A DNA stretch of 64,000 bases from Lysobacteraceae bacterium NML93-0399 (GCA_002307375.1 NTJI01000002.1:823973-887972); one strand, 5' to 3'; positions 21,400 through 33,150 are shown, counted from the stretch's first letter. The notes: generated by a model from the letters alone, not told the origin. Numbers and translations: made by a program.

Positions 21400-21894
21400 G
21401 TGATTCCAGGCAACGCCCAGCTCAGCATGACCGTGCTGATGACGCCGGACATGGCGAACTTCTCCGGCAACGTCCACGGCGGCACGCTGCTGAAGTATCT
21501 CGACGAAGTGGCCTACGCCTGCGCCAGCCGTTACGCCGGCCGTTACGTGGTGACGCTCTCGGTCGACCAGGTGACGTTCCGCGAGCCGATCCACGTCGGC
21601 GAGCTGGTGACCTTCCTCGCCTCGGTGAACTACACCGGTCGCACGTCGATGGAAGTCGGCATCAAGGTCATCACCGAGGACATCCGCAACCGCGCGGTGC
21701 GCCATACCAACAGTTGCTTCTTCACGATGGTGGCGATGGACGAGACCGGCCGCAGCACGCCGGTACCGCCGCGCGATCCGCAGACGCCCGAGGAGCGGCG
21801 CCGGTTCGAACAGGGCCGCCAGCGCCGCGAGATCCGCCAGGAACTCGAGGCGCGCTACCGCGCGGTACGCGAGGACGCCGGCACGACCACGTAA
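21400..21894 (+). CDS. Acyl-CoA thioesterase (hotdog fold)
   Basis: A 164-residue hotdog-fold thioesterase that hydrolyses acyl-CoA in the cytosol. The family's active-site segment is 'MANFSGNVHGGTLLKYLDEVAYACASRYAG', with the conserved Asn/Gly-His-Gly-Gly and catalytic Asp. Next comes 'VTLSVDQVTFREPIHVGELV'. The type is the YciA/BFIT-like group of acyl-CoA thioesterases. I chose GTG 21400 because AAGG lies eight bases upstream, in the gap after purD; upstream codons of the open frame lie inside purD. The C terminus is an Arg/Glu-rich helix ('EERRRFEQGRQRREIRQELE'). Confidence 0.92.
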   Translation: MIPGNAQLSMTVLMTPDMANFSGNVHGGTLLKYLDEVAYACASRYAGRYVVTLSVDQVTFREPIHVGELVTFLASVNYTGRTSMEVGIKVITEDIRNRAVRHTNSCFFTMVAMDETGRSTPVPPRDPQTPEERRRFEQGRQRREIRQELEARYRAVREDAGTTT

Positions 21895-21915
21895 GTCGCG
21901 CCGGCGCCGCGTGCA

Positions 21916-24309
<2,394 letters not shown>

Positions 24310-24465
24310 GGTGCGGTTTCCCCAGATGACGGTAAACGCGCAGCATTATCGGCGCGCATTGCGCGCACTTGATCCGGCGATGACATCCGCATGACGCGCG
24401 CCGCCGCAATGGCAGCGTCATGCGCGGCAACGAGGATGCCCGCGTCTCCGTTGCCCCGTACCCGC

Positions 24466-26598
24466 ATGCTCTCGATCACGCGCCGCCGCTTTCTTTCCGC
24501 GCTCGCCGTTGCCGCTTCGACGACGGTGCTGCCGTCGTTGTCGGCAACCCCGAACCCGACCACATCCGCGCGCGTGTCGCGCACGCTGTTTCCGCAGTCG
24601 GTCGCTTCCGGCGACCCGCGCCCCGATCGCGTGCTGCTGTGGACGCGCGTGGAGAGCACCACGCCGGTGACGTTGCGGCTGCAGGTGGCCGAGGACGCGG
24701 CGTTCGAGCGCCTGCGCGTGGACACGCAGCTGCCGTCGACCACCGACAGCGACGGCTGCATCAAAGTGCGCGTCGAGTCGCTGTCGCCGGCCACGTCCTA
24801 CCACTACCGCTTCATCGCCGGCGATGCACCCGACGCGCCGACGTCGCCGCACGGCCGCACCCGTACCGCGCCCGCGCCGGATGCCGACGTGCCGGTGCGC
24901 TTCGCGTTCCTGAGTTGCCAGGACTACGGCGGCCGCTGGTACAACAGCCTGCTGCCGCTGCTCGAAGAGGACCTGGACTTCGTGCTGCATCTGGGCGATT
25001 TCATCTACGAGACTGCCGGCGATCCGCAGTTCCAGCAGCAGAGCGCCGACCGCGCGATCGCGTTCGACGACCTCGACGGTGCGATCCGCCTCGAACGCGG
25101 CGACAGTGCGTACTACGCCGCGCGCAGCCTCGACAACTACCGCCAGCTGCACCGCACCTATCGCACCGACACCGCGCTGCAGACGCTGCTGGAACGCGCG
25201 CCGCTGGTCGCGGTGTGGGACGACCACGAGTTCTCCGACGACTGCTGGCAGGACGTGGGCACCTATCACGACGGCACACGCGACGAACGCGATCGCGAGC
25301 GACGCCGCAATGCCGAGCAGGCCTACTTCGAGTACCTGCCGGTCGATCTCGAGCTCGCCGACGGCGCGCAGCTGCCGGTCGCGCGCGAGCGCCTGTTCCC
25401 CAACGTGCAGATCTGGCGCGGCCTGCGCTTCGGCCGCGCGCTCGACCTGCTGGTCACCGACTACCGCAGCGCGCGTCCCGACCATGCGATTCCCGAGGAC
25501 GCGTTTCCAGGCGCGCTGGCGTTCGACGAGGCAGCGCTGCGCGCGCGTCTGCCGCGCCTGGGACTCGATCCGGCGCAGGTCCTGCCGACGCTGATGCCTT
25601 ACGTGCCACTGGACGCACCGTCTGCCGCGCCGCTGCGGGCGATCGCACATGCGGGGGCGACACGGGCCGCGCAGGCCGCCGGCTTCGACCCTGCGGCAGC
25701 CGCGCGCTACGCCGACGCCGCGATCGCCGATGGCATCGCGCTGCCGGTGCTCGCCGCGATGCTGGAGGCCTACAACGCGACCGCCGATGCGGGTGCACGG
25801 ATGCCGCTGCCCGATGCCGATGGTCTGCCGCGCGGCCTGCCCTGGATGGCACTGGGCAAGACGACCGCATTCGCCGATATCGGATCGCGCTACGTCGTGG
25901 TGCAGTCGAGCTTCGATCTGCTGGCCGCCCTGCGCGCGCTCGATGGCGACCAGTCGCCGTACGCGTCGGACCAGCAGGCCTGGCTGCAGTCGCGCATGCG
26001 CGGCACGGACGCGCGCTTCAAGGTCGTCGCCAGCTCGGTGTCCTTCACCTCGCTGGTGCTCGATCTCGCCAATCCGGCGCTCGACGCGCCCGAGGCCATG
26101 CGCCACCGCCTGTATCTCAACGTCGACCACTGGGACGGTTTTCCGACCGAACGCGCACGGCTGCTGTCGGAGGTGTTCGATCCGGCCGGCGGCACGATCC
26201 TGCTGTCGGGCGACATCCATGCCGGCTTCGCCACCCAGCACAGCGAACGCACCGTCGAATTCACCACCGCGGCGGTCTCGTCGGACACGATCGGCCGCAT
26301 CGTCGAGCGCAGCGCATCCGGTGACGGCGCCCAGGCGCAGGCCACGCGCCGCCTGGCCGCGGCGCTCGACACGGTGGTCGCACACGGCAATCCCGCGATC
26401 CGCTATGCGCAGACGCGGCGGCACGGTGTGGGCCTGGTGCACATCGCCGGTGAGGCGGCCGAAGTGCAGTTCATCGAGCTGCCCGAAGACGTTTCGCGCA
26501 CGCGCCACTACGACGCGCCGAGGACGCTCGCGCCGTTGCTGGAACGGCGGCGCTTCGTATTCTCGCGGGATGACATGCGGATCCGGAGGCGCGGATAG
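24466..26598 (+). CDS. PhoD-like alkaline phosphatase / phosphodiesterase, Tat-exported
   Basis: A 710-residue PhoD-family metallophosphatase, which releases phosphate from phosphate esters and diesters outside the cytoplasm. I chose ATG 24466 because it begins a twin-arginine signal ('MLSITRRRFLSALAVAAS'); the frame is open a further 25 codons. The N-terminal PhoD domain has 'SVASGDPRPDRVLLWTRV'. The metal-binding core shows 'FAFLSCQDYGGRWYN', 'DFVLHLGDFIYE', 'VAVWDDHEFSDD' and 'ILLSGDIHAGF'. It is longer than Bacillus PhoD because of an insert at about residues 370-470. It is divergent from the TonB-dependent receptor and could liberate phosphate from its ligand. Confidence 0.92.
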   Translation: MLSITRRRFLSALAVAASTTVLPSLSATPNPTTSARVSRTLFPQSVASGDPRPDRVLLWTRVESTTPVTLRLQVAEDAAFERLRVDTQLPSTTDSDGCIKVRVESLSPATSYHYRFIAGDAPDAPTSPHGRTRTAPAPDADVPVRFAFLSCQDYGGRWYNSLLPLLEEDLDFVLHLGDFIYETAGDPQFQQQSADRAIAFDDLDGAIRLERGDSAYYAARSLDNYRQLHRTYRTDTALQTLLERAPLVAVWDDHEFSDDCWQDVGTYHDGTRDERDRERRRNAEQAYFEYLPVDLELADGAQLPVARERLFPNVQIWRGLRFGRALDLLVTDYRSARPDHAIPEDAFPGALAFDEAALRARLPRLGLDPAQVLPTLMPYVPLDAPSAAPLRAIAHAGATRAAQAAGFDPAAAARYADAAIADGIALPVLAAMLEAYNATADAGARMPLPDADGLPRGLPWMALGKTTAFADIGSRYVVVQSSFDLLAALRALDGDQSPYASDQQAWLQSRMRGTDARFKVVASSVSFTSLVLDLANPALDAPEAMRHRLYLNVDHWDGFPTERARLLSEVFDPAGGTILLSGDIHAGFATQHSERTVEFTTAAVSSDTIGRIVERSASGDGAQAQATRRLAAALDTVVAHGNPAIRYAQTRRHGVGLVHIAGEAAEVQFIELPEDVSRTRHYDAPRTLAPLLERRRFVFSRDDMRIRRRG

Positions 26599-26666
26599 GG
26601 CGCGGGCCCGTATCGCGGACACACAGCCCGCATTGCACCTTTTCGGGAACGGGATGCACCGGTTAC

Positions 26667-26830
26667 GCCCCTTCCCCCGCAAGGGGGGGAAGGCTGGGAT
26701 GGGGGCGAACAGCCCGATCGCGGGGAGAGCGAAGCGCTTGTGCGGCATTGCGGTCCGAGAGCCGGTTCCTCGACGCGATGGGTCCGTTCACCCCCACCCA
26801 ACCCTTCCCCGCAGCGCGGGGGAGGGCTCG
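26667..26830. repeat. Second pair of CCTTCCCCCGC-type REP palindromes
   Basis: The left copy (26667-26707) reads GCCCCTTCCCCCGC-AAGGGGGGGAAGG followed by CTGGGATGGGGGC. The right copy (about 26790-26830) reads CACCCCCACCCAA followed by CCCTTCCCCGCAGCGCGGGGGAGGG. The two face opposite ways, as in the pair at 3518-3674. They fill most of the 342-base gap (26599-26940) between the phosphatase and the MFS-PlsC gene; no small gene is visible in that gap. Confidence 0.8.
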
Positions 26831-26940
26831 TATCCAGCGCATGCCTGGAGACCGTGCGATCAGTGTCGCGCGCGAACGATTCGGCGCCTTGTGCATCCCC
26901 GACAGCCTGCTAGGCTCCGCGCATCCGTCGAGGAGCGTGC

Positions 26941-28890
26941 ATGTCCGGCCAGTCCCAGTTCGCGCTGCTGCGGCAGCGTCGCTTCCTGCCCTACTTCACC
27001 GTCCAGGCGCTGGGCGCGTTCAACGACAACGTCTACCGGCAATCGATCATCGCGCTGCTGTTCTATCTGGGCGTGAGCACCGCCGAGCGCACGCTCTACA
27101 CCAATCTCGCCCCGGCGCTCTTCATCCTGCCGTACTTCCTGTTCTCGGCCATTGCCGGGCAGATCGCGGAGAAGGTCGAAAAGCAGAAGCTCATCGTGGT
27201 CACGACGACGATGGAGATCGTCATCATGTCGGTGGCCGCGGCCGGCTTCCTGATGGAAAACATGGCAGTGCTGCTGGTCGCACTGTTCCTCACCGGCACG
27301 CAGTCCACCCTGTTCGGCCCGGTGAAGTATTCGATCCTGCCCTCGGTGCTGCGGCCCGAGGAACTGACCGGCGGCAATGGCCTGGTCGAGATGGGCACCT
27401 CGATCTCGATCCTCGTGGGCATGATCTACGGCGGCCTGGTGTTCCAGCTCGCCGGCAGCTACGGGCCCGAAGCTGCGGCGCTGTCGGTGGTGACACTGGC
27501 CGTGGTCGGCAATCTCGTCGCGCGCCTGATTCCAAAAGTCGACGCGGGCGCACCGGAACTGAAGGTCAACTGGAACCCGATCCCCGAATCGCGTTCGATC
27601 ATGCGCCTGGCCAAGCGGCAGCTGGCGGTGCGCAACGCGATCCTGGGCGTGTCGTGGTTCTGGTTCGTCGGCACGGTGCTGACCGCGCAGTTGCCCACTT
27701 ACGCCGAGCTGCATCTGGGCGGCGTGGCCAACGACACCGCGCTGTACATCTTCGCGCTGGCACTGTTCTCGATCGGCCTGGGCGCAGGTTCGCTGCTGTG
27801 CGAGAAGCTGTCGGGTCGTTCGGTCGAGATCGGCCTGGTGCCGGTCGGCGCGATCGGCATCACCGCGTTCCTGCTGGATCTGTACTTCGCTCGACCCGGC
27901 GCGCCGCCAGCGACCGGACTGACGATCGCGCAGTTCCTCGGTGACTGGGCCGGCTGGCGCATCGTGATCGACCTGACCGGCATCGGCATGTGTACCGGCT
28001 TTTTTGTCGTGCCCCTGTTCGCACTGATCCAGAGCCGCTCGCCGAAGTCCGAACTCTCGCGCGTCATCGCAGGGCTCAACATACAGAACTCGATGTTCAT
28101 CGTCAGCGCCGCGGTGCTCGGCGTGCTGCTGCAGATGGACGGCTTCACCGTCGGCGGCGTGCGCGTCCCGCTGCCGGGCCTGAGCATTCCGCAGGTGTTC
28201 CTGGCGCTGGCGATCGCCAACGGCCTGGTGGCACTGTGGATCTTCACCATCGTGCCCGAATTCCTGATGCGCTTTGCCAGCATGCTGCTGGTGCGCGTGC
28301 TCTACCGGCTTCGTCCGCGCGACATCGAATCCTCGGTGCCGGCCGACGGCGCGGCGCTGATCGTCTGCAATCACGTCAGCTACATGGACGCGCTGCTGCT
28401 GTCGGCGGCCATTCCGCGACCGGTGCGCTTCGTCATGTATTACCGCATCTTCAACGTGCCCGGTCTGCGCTGGATCTTCCGCCACGCCAAGGCGATCCCG
28501 ATCGCGGGCGCCAAGGAAGACCCGGCCTTGATGCAGCGCGCGTTCGATGCGATCGATGCCGCGCTCGCCGAAGGCGAACTGGTCGGCATCTTCCCCGAGG
28601 GCCGGCTGACGCGCGACGGCGAGATCGCCGCGTTCAAGTCGGGCGTCGAGCGCATTGTCGAACGCGCCGCGGCGCGCGGCCAGCGCGTCCCGGTGGTGCC
28701 GATGGCGCTGCGCGGCATGTGGTCGAGCATGTGGAGCCATCGCGACACCCGCATGGGTCGCATGCGCGTGCCGCGTCGTGCACGCGCGGAAATCGGCATC
28801 GTCGCCGGCCCGCGGATCGAGGACGGCACATCGGTCGATGCCGGTGCGCTGGAAGCACAGGTCCGCATGCTGCGCGGCGACGCGGCCTGA
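26941..28890 (+). CDS. MFS transporter fused to PlsC acyltransferase
   Basis: A 649-residue fusion. The first 410 or so residues form a major-facilitator transporter of the LplT (lysophospholipid) type, beginning 'FLPYFTVQALGAFNDNVYRQSIIALLFY'. The rest, after about residue 440, is a PlsC-like acyltransferase with motif I 'NHVSYMD' (HX4D), 'IPIAGAKED' and motif III 'FPEGRLTRDGE'. The likely role is flipping lysophospholipids across the inner membrane and re-acylating them. In many Gram-negatives the same pair is joined to an acyl-ACP synthetase (Aas); that domain is absent here. The start at ATG 26941 with GAGGAG seven bases upstream is well supported. Confidence 0.92.
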   Translation: MSGQSQFALLRQRRFLPYFTVQALGAFNDNVYRQSIIALLFYLGVSTAERTLYTNLAPALFILPYFLFSAIAGQIAEKVEKQKLIVVTTTMEIVIMSVAAAGFLMENMAVLLVALFLTGTQSTLFGPVKYSILPSVLRPEELTGGNGLVEMGTSISILVGMIYGGLVFQLAGSYGPEAAALSVVTLAVVGNLVARLIPKVDAGAPELKVNWNPIPESRSIMRLAKRQLAVRNAILGVSWFWFVGTVLTAQLPTYAELHLGGVANDTALYIFALALFSIGLGAGSLLCEKLSGRSVEIGLVPVGAIGITAFLLDLYFARPGAPPATGLTIAQFLGDWAGWRIVIDLTGIGMCTGFFVVPLFALIQSRSPKSELSRVIAGLNIQNSMFIVSAAVLGVLLQMDGFTVGGVRVPLPGLSIPQVFLALAIANGLVALWIFTIVPEFLMRFASMLLVRVLYRLRPRDIESSVPADGAALIVCNHVSYMDALLLSAAIPRPVRFVMYYRIFNVPGLRWIFRHAKAIPIAGAKEDPALMQRAFDAIDAALAEGELVGIFPEGRLTRDGEIAAFKSGVERIVERAAARGQRVPVVPMALRGMWSSMWSHRDTRMGRMRVPRRARAEIGIVAGPRIEDGTSVDAGALEAQVRMLRGDAA

Positions 28891-29036
28891 CATGTTCCCC
28901 ACGTGGCAACGGGAAGGTTCGCGAAATTCCGCCCGGATCACGCCATCCGCATGCCGGGCGCTACAGTACGGCGTCCCCGCCTACCGATGGCGGTGATCGA
29001 CATTCCGTATCCGCCGCATCACAAGGAGCATCTTCA

Positions 29037-29432
29037 ATGAGTTCGATTCCGCCGCCGCCCCCCGGTTCTTACGGCACTCCGGAACCGCCGCCCTACGGCG
29101 CGCCGCCCCCGGATGCCCCGATTGCCCCGGGCACCGTGCCGAACTACCTGGCGTGGGCGATCATCGTGACCGTGCTGTCGCTGTGCCTGTGCTGCATCGT
29201 CGGCACGATCCCGGGCATCGTCGCGATCGTGTTCGCCGCCAAGGTCAACACCCTGCTGGGCCAGGGCGATCTGGCCGGCGCGCAGCGCGCGTCCAACACC
29301 GCCAAGATCTGGTGCTGGGTCACGACCGGCCTGTGCATCATCGGCCTGCTGTGGAACATCTACTCCTTCACCCTCGGCGGTGGCATGGAGCAGTGGCAGA
29401 TGATCATGGACCAGGTCCAGACGGGCGTCTGA
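29037..29432 (+). CDS. CD225/dispanin-type small membrane protein
   Basis: A 131-residue protein with a Pro/Gly-rich N terminus ('MSSIPPPPPGSYGTPEPPPYGA'), two transmembrane segments ('LAWAIIVTVLSLCLCCIVGTIPGIVAIVFA' and 'CWVTTGLCIIGLLWNIYSF') and the CD225-like linker 'AAKVNTLLGQGDLAGAQRASNTAK'. The ATG at 29037 has AAGGAG nine bases upstream. CD225 proteins are membrane-remodelling or interferon-induced in animals, but their bacterial role is unknown. It overlaps the next gene (DUF2752) by one base, TGATG, so the two are co-translated. Confidence 0.85.
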   Translation: MSSIPPPPPGSYGTPEPPPYGAPPPDAPIAPGTVPNYLAWAIIVTVLSLCLCCIVGTIPGIVAIVFAAKVNTLLGQGDLAGAQRASNTAKIWCWVTTGLCIIGLLWNIYSFTLGGGMEQWQMIMDQVQTGV

Positions 29433-29872
29433 TGACGGCCGCCAGCCGCTCCGCGCCGCGTCGCCTGCGCGCCTCGACCATCGCCCTCGCGGGCGGTGGC
29501 GTGGCGATTGCGGCGACCGGCGCGTGGCTGCTGCGCACTTTCGATCCCAATGCGCCCGGCAATCCGTTTCCGGCATGCATGTTCTACAGCGCCACCGGCT
29601 GGCATTGCCCGGCCTGCGGCCTAACCCGGTGTCTGCACGCGCTTGTCCACGGCGATCTGCCGCGCGCATTCTCGATGAACCCGCTGCTGTTCGTGCTGCT
29701 CGGTCTTGCGCCGCTGTTCGTCGCCTGGCACGTCGGCTGGCGGCCTCCGTGGCTGCATCGGGCCGCGCGCGTGGCCGCCGACTGGCGGCCCTGGGTCGCG
29801 CTGGTACTGGCCTACTGGCTCGCGCGCAACCTGCCGTGGTGGCCGTTCGTGCTGCTCGCGCCCGCGGCCTGA
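29432..29872 (+). CDS. DUF2752 membrane protein
   Basis: A 146-residue membrane protein with the DUF2752 core 'GNPFPACMFYSATGWHCPACGLTRCLHALVHGD'. The paired cysteines and 'CPACGLTR' motif are the family hallmark, followed by 'PLLFVLLGLAPLFVAWHV' and a C-terminal helix. The start overlaps the stop of the CD225-type gene by one base. The two are commonly found together, and a joint membrane role is inferred, not known. The next small membrane protein follows after 86 bases. Confidence 0.88.
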   Translation: MTAASRSAPRRLRASTIALAGGGVAIAATGAWLLRTFDPNAPGNPFPACMFYSATGWHCPACGLTRCLHALVHGDLPRAFSMNPLLFVLLGLAPLFVAWHVGWRPPWLHRAARVAADWRPWVALVLAYWLARNLPWWPFVLLAPAA

Positions 29873-29958
29873 GCCCAGCGGGATAGCCGGTCCGTCGGGT
29901 ATCCTGTGCGCATTCAGCGGTCGAACGGCCGCGCGCACCGGCCACAGGGACCCGTCCG

Positions 29959-30276
29959 ATGTCCGCAGACCCCGTCGCACCGCCGCAGGTGCAGCACATC
30001 CACCACCACTATGTCCCGGTGAAATCCTCAGGAACGGCCGTGCTGCTCGAACTGCTGCCCGGCGCCCTGTTCCAGACCTTCGGCATCGGCCACATCTACG
30101 CCGGCAACGTCGGCATCGGGCTGCTCTTCATGTTCGGCTACTGGGCCGTGGCCGTCGTGAACCTGCTGCTGTGCCTGGTACTGATCGGCTTCGTGACCTG
30201 GCCGCTGTGCTGGATCGCGACGGCGGTGGTGTCCTCGATCATCGCGTCCAATTCGGCGCGAACGGCCCGCGCCTGA
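29959..30276 (+). CDS. Small TM2-like membrane protein
   Basis: A 105-residue protein with a His-rich N-terminal segment ('QHIHHHYVP') and two hydrophobic stretches. The first, 'GTAVLLELLPGALFQTFGIGHIYAGN', has the 'G.FG.GH.Y.G' pattern of TM2-type proteins. The second is 'GIGLLFMFGYWAVAVVNLLLCLVLIGFVTWPLC'. The function is unknown. It is on the same strand as the CD225 and DUF2752 genes and ends two bases before the convergent nudC stop. Confidence 0.8.
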   Translation: MSADPVAPPQVQHIHHHYVPVKSSGTAVLLELLPGALFQTFGIGHIYAGNVGIGLLFMFGYWAVAVVNLLLCLVLIGFVTWPLCWIATAVVSSIIASNSARTARA

Positions 30277-30277
30277 G

Positions 30278-31186
30278 TCAGCCGCCGGGCGTCTGTCGAT
30301 GCGCCTCGGTGCCGCCGGCGTGCGCGGCATGCCAGCGGTCGATCAGCCAGCGCGAGATCGACGATTTCGGTGACAGTTTCAGCGTCGGATGCGCATCGCG
30401 CAGGGCCAGCCCGATGTCCTCGGCCTCGAACCAGCGCGCGTCTTCGAGTTCGTCGTTGACCTGCGGCGTGTCAGGCGCGGCATCGGCGACGAAGCCGAGC
30501 ATCAGCGAGGCCGGGAACGGCCAGGGCTGCGAGGCCAGATAGCGGCAGCCGGTCACCCGCACCGCGCTTTCCTCGAACACTTCGCGCACGACGGTCTGCT
30601 CGAGCGTCTCACCCGGTTCGACGAAGCCCGCCAGCGTCGAATAGCGTCCGGCCGGCCATGCCGCCTGCCGGCCCAGCAACAGGCGTGCGCCATCGGTGAC
30701 CGCGACGATCACCGCCGGATCGGTGCGCGGGTAATGCTCGATGCCGCAGCCGGTGCAACGCCCCAGCCAGCCGGCACGCGCATATTCGAGCGGTGCGCCA
30801 CAGGCGCCGCAGAACCGGTGGCGATCGCGCCAGTGCAGGACCGCGCGCGCCTGCGCGAACGCGGTCGCCTCGCGCACCGGCCATTGCGCGGCCGCGCTGC
30901 GCAGATCGATCGTTGCGGGGATGTGCAGCGTCGCGGGCGCGTCCGCTGCGGGCAGAGCGAACCAGCCCTGGTCACCGTGCAGGCCGAGAAATACCGCCGA
31001 TGCCGGCCGCGCGCCGACCACGCTGCCGTCGAGTTCGGGCGGCAGGCCGGCATCGTCGACACCGGCATCGCCCTTGGCATCGAGCACGAGCACGCGCGCT
31101 TCGGGCCACAGCCCGGCCAACGCGGCCGAATCGGTACGGAGATGTTCTGCGCGATCGAGCGGCGCATCGACGAAGCTGAAGTCCAT
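30278..31186 (-). CDS. nudC: NAD+ diphosphatase / NAD-capped RNA decapping enzyme
   Basis: A 302-residue NudC-type Nudix hydrolase, which cleaves NADH to NMNH and AMP and removes NAD caps from RNA. The N-terminal domain is followed by a four-cysteine zinc finger ('RFCGACGAPLEYARAGWLGRC', then TGC) at about residues 120-145. The Nudix box is 'GFVEPGETLEQTVVREVFEES', and the NudC-specific 'SQPWPFPASLMLGFVA' (SQPWPFPxS) follows. Length is a little longer than the E. coli enzyme (257). The start at ATG 31186 is the only good one. It converges on a small membrane gene. Confidence 0.95.
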   Translation of the reverse strand: MDFSFVDAPLDRAEHLRTDSAALAGLWPEARVLVLDAKGDAGVDDAGLPPELDGSVVGARPASAVFLGLHGDQGWFALPAADAPATLHIPATIDLRSAAAQWPVREATAFAQARAVLHWRDRHRFCGACGAPLEYARAGWLGRCTGCGIEHYPRTDPAVIVAVTDGARLLLGRQAAWPAGRYSTLAGFVEPGETLEQTVVREVFEESAVRVTGCRYLASQPWPFPASLMLGFVADAAPDTPQVNDELEDARWFEAEDIGLALRDAHPTLKLSPKSSISRWLIDRWHAAHAGGTEAHRQTPGG

Positions 31187-31338
31187 CGGTCGATTATCGC
31201 GCGTGAGCGTGTCGTCGGAACGCCTGCGAATCGGGCCCGGCTTGCGGGCAACGGGATCTGTCCAAGCGTCCGGGTGGAGACGCGGAACCGACCGGGCGAC
31301 GCACGGCCGCGTCCGGCTTCGTGCAGGTGGTCAGACGG

Positions 31339-31713
31339 TCAGACGGTGAAGCTGCTGCCGCACCCGCAGGTCGACTTGGCGTTCGGATTGCGGATGGTGA
31401 ATTGCGCGCCGTGTAGGCTTTCGACGTAATCGACCGAAGCGCCCATCAGGTACTGCAGGCTCAAGGGATCCACCACCAGGGTCACATCGTCGGTGACCAC
31501 AGCCAGATCGTCGTCCGCCCGCTGCTCATCGAACTCGAAGCCGTACTGGAAGCCCGAGCAGCCGCCGCCCTGGATGTAGACGCGCAGGTTGAGCGCCGGG
31601 TTGCCCTCACCTTCGATCAGCTCCCGCACTTTCGCCGCGGCTGCCGGCGTGAAGTCCAGCGGACGTTCCAGCGACTGGTATCCGGGGGTTTCGATGGTGA
31701 GCACGTCGTTCAT
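31339..31713 (-). CDS. erpA: Iron-sulfur cluster insertion protein ErpA
   Basis: A 124-residue A-type carrier that delivers Fe-S clusters to apo-proteins. The three cluster cysteines are visible in '[14 protein letters not shown]' and '[10 protein letters not shown]' at the C terminus (CxC). The ATG at 31713 gives the start '[15 protein letters not shown]'; an upstream open extension of 12 codons has no signature. The usual length is about 115-130. It follows the DUF6776-type gene with a 32-base gap on the same strand and may be transcribed with it. Confidence 0.94.
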   Translation of the reverse strand: MNDVLTIETPGYQSLERPLDFTPAAAAKVRELIEGEGNPALNLRVYIQGGGCSGFQYGFEFDEQRADDDLAVVTDDVTLVVDPLSLQYLMGASVDYVESLHGAQFTIRNPNAKSTCGCGSSFTV

Positions 31714-31745
31714 GGCGCACAGGATGGGGGTGCACCGGGCCCGCT

Positions 31746-32456
31746 TCAAGCGCCGGGCGCGGAACGTGGCGTCACGTCGGCCCAGCTGAACGGTCGCTCC
31801 ACCGCGCTGCCGCGCTCGGGTTCGAGGTGCACGGTCACACGCAGCGGCTCAAAACCGGGCGGCAGCACGATATCGCCCTCCACCTGCTGGAAGTACTTGA
31901 ACGAGTACGCCACGCCATCGGCGTCTTCCCGCTGACGCAGATCCGGCCACTCGAGTGTCTCGAGCCGCCCTTCGCGCGTGCCCTCGACTGACAGCCGCAT
32001 GCTGCCGACGCTCGCCGCCTCGCGGCTCAGGCTCTGGGTCAGGGTCGCGGTGTAATGCCAGCCCTGCTCGGTGCGCGGCTGCATGCGCAATTCGTGCACG
32101 GTCAGGCCGCGGCGCTGCGCGGTGGCGCCGACGAAACGTTCGTAGAACGCGACATCCGCGCGCAGGGCGGCGATCTCCTCGTCGCGCTCGGCGAGAGTGC
32201 CCTGCAATTCGCGGTTCGCGTCGCGGCTGATCTGGTCGGAGCGGGTCAGCGTCGACACCTGCTGGCGCAGGCCTTCGAGTTCGCCCTGCTGGTCAACAAG
32301 CTGGCGCTGCGGATTGCCGGACGTGGGCGCGAACACCTGCCACAGGCCCCAGGCACCGAACAACAGTGCAACGGCGACCACGGCCAGCAGGACCAGCGGG
32401 CCGCGCCTGCGACGCGCCCGGCCCGGAGAGTCGGAAAGAGGAGACGGTGCGGTCAT
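31746..32456 (-). CDS. Coiled-coil membrane protein (DUF6776-like)
   Basis: A 236-residue protein with one transmembrane segment ('[25 protein letters not shown]', residues about 18-42). Next comes a coiled coil ('[21 protein letters not shown]' through '[21 protein letters not shown]'), then a periplasmic beta-rich domain ending '[11 protein letters not shown]'. This matches the layout I associate with the DUF6776 family, often found beside erpA in xanthomonads. I chose ATG 32456 because the preceding open frame has no hydrophobic or conserved start. Function is unknown. It is divergent from the DUF4126 gene. Confidence 0.82.
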   Translation of the reverse strand: MTAPSPLSDSPGRARRRRGPLVLLAVVAVALLFGAWGLWQVFAPTSGNPQRQLVDQQGELEGLRQQVSTLTRSDQISRDANRELQGTLAERDEEIAALRADVAFYERFVGATAQRRGLTVHELRMQPRTEQGWHYTATLTQSLSREAASVGSMRLSVEGTREGRLETLEWPDLRQREDADGVAYSFKYFQQVEGDIVLPPGFEPLRVTVHLEPERGSAVERPFSWADVTPRSAPGA

Positions 32457-32556
32457 CGCGACGGTATAGCCAGCGCCGCGCGGGCGCGTCAAGGCGAAGC
32501 CGGTCCTATACTCGCCGGCGTTGTGCACCCGTTGTCGTTCCGACGGAGCGTCGCTG

Positions 32557-33150
32557 ATGTCCGAAGCCCATCTGTTTGCGGTCGGCGTGCTGCTCGCGTG
32601 GCTGGCCGGGGTGCGCGCGTATCTGACGGTGTTCGGCATCGGCATCGCCGGCATCTTCGGCTGGCTGGATCTGCCGCCCGCACTCGAAGCGGTCACCTCG
32701 CCATGGGTGCTGGGCGTGTCGGGCGTGCTCGCGCTGGTGGAGTTCTTCGCCGACAAGATCCCCGGTGTGGATTCGGGCTGGGACCTGCTGCAGACGCTCG
32801 CGCGCGTGCCGGCCGGCGCCTTCCTCGCCGCGGCGACGCTCTCGCCCGATGGCGAACTCGGTGCGGGCATGCTCGCCACCGGCGCCGGCGTGGCCTTGAC
32901 CAGTCATGCGCTCAAGGCCGGTGGCCGGCTGCTGCTCAATGCCTCGCCCGAACCGGTCAGCAACCTCGCCGCCTCGACCACCGAGGACGTGCTGACCGTG
33001 GGCGTGCTTTCGCTCGCGTTCGCCTTTCCATGGCTGGCGCTCGCCCTGGTGGCCGTCGTCGCGGTGCCGTGCGCGATCGTGGTGGCCTGGCTGTGGCGTC
33101 GCCTGCTGCGGGCTGCGCCCAGGGCCGCAAGGAGCGGGACGACGGGCTAG
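32557..33150 (+). CDS. DUF4126 membrane protein
   Basis: A 197-residue membrane protein. The family core is 'AWLAGVRAYLTVFGIGIAGIFGWLDLP' followed by 'LVEFFADKIPGVDSGWDLLQTLARVPAGAFLAAATL', both characteristic of DUF4126. Two further hydrophobic helices lie in the C-terminal half. I chose ATG 32557, with GGAG eight bases upstream. The role of the family is unknown. It lies between the divergent DUF6776-type gene and the degenerate GGDEF-EAL regulator and shows no sign of belonging to either unit. Confidence 0.88.
   Translation: MSEAHLFAVGVLLAWLAGVRAYLTVFGIGIAGIFGWLDLPPALEAVTSPWVLGVSGVLALVEFFADKIPGVDSGWDLLQTLARVPAGAFLAAATLSPDGELGAGMLATGAGVALTSHALKAGGRLLLNASPEPVSNLAASTTEDVLTVGVLSLAFAFPWLALALVAVVAVPCAIVVAWLWRRLLRAAPRAARSGTTG

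Noticed and set aside
24418..26748. Long minus-strand frame opposite the PhoD-like phosphatase
   Set aside because: Same reason: the phosphatase motifs and Tat signal are on the plus strand, and the mirror frame has no recognisable feature.
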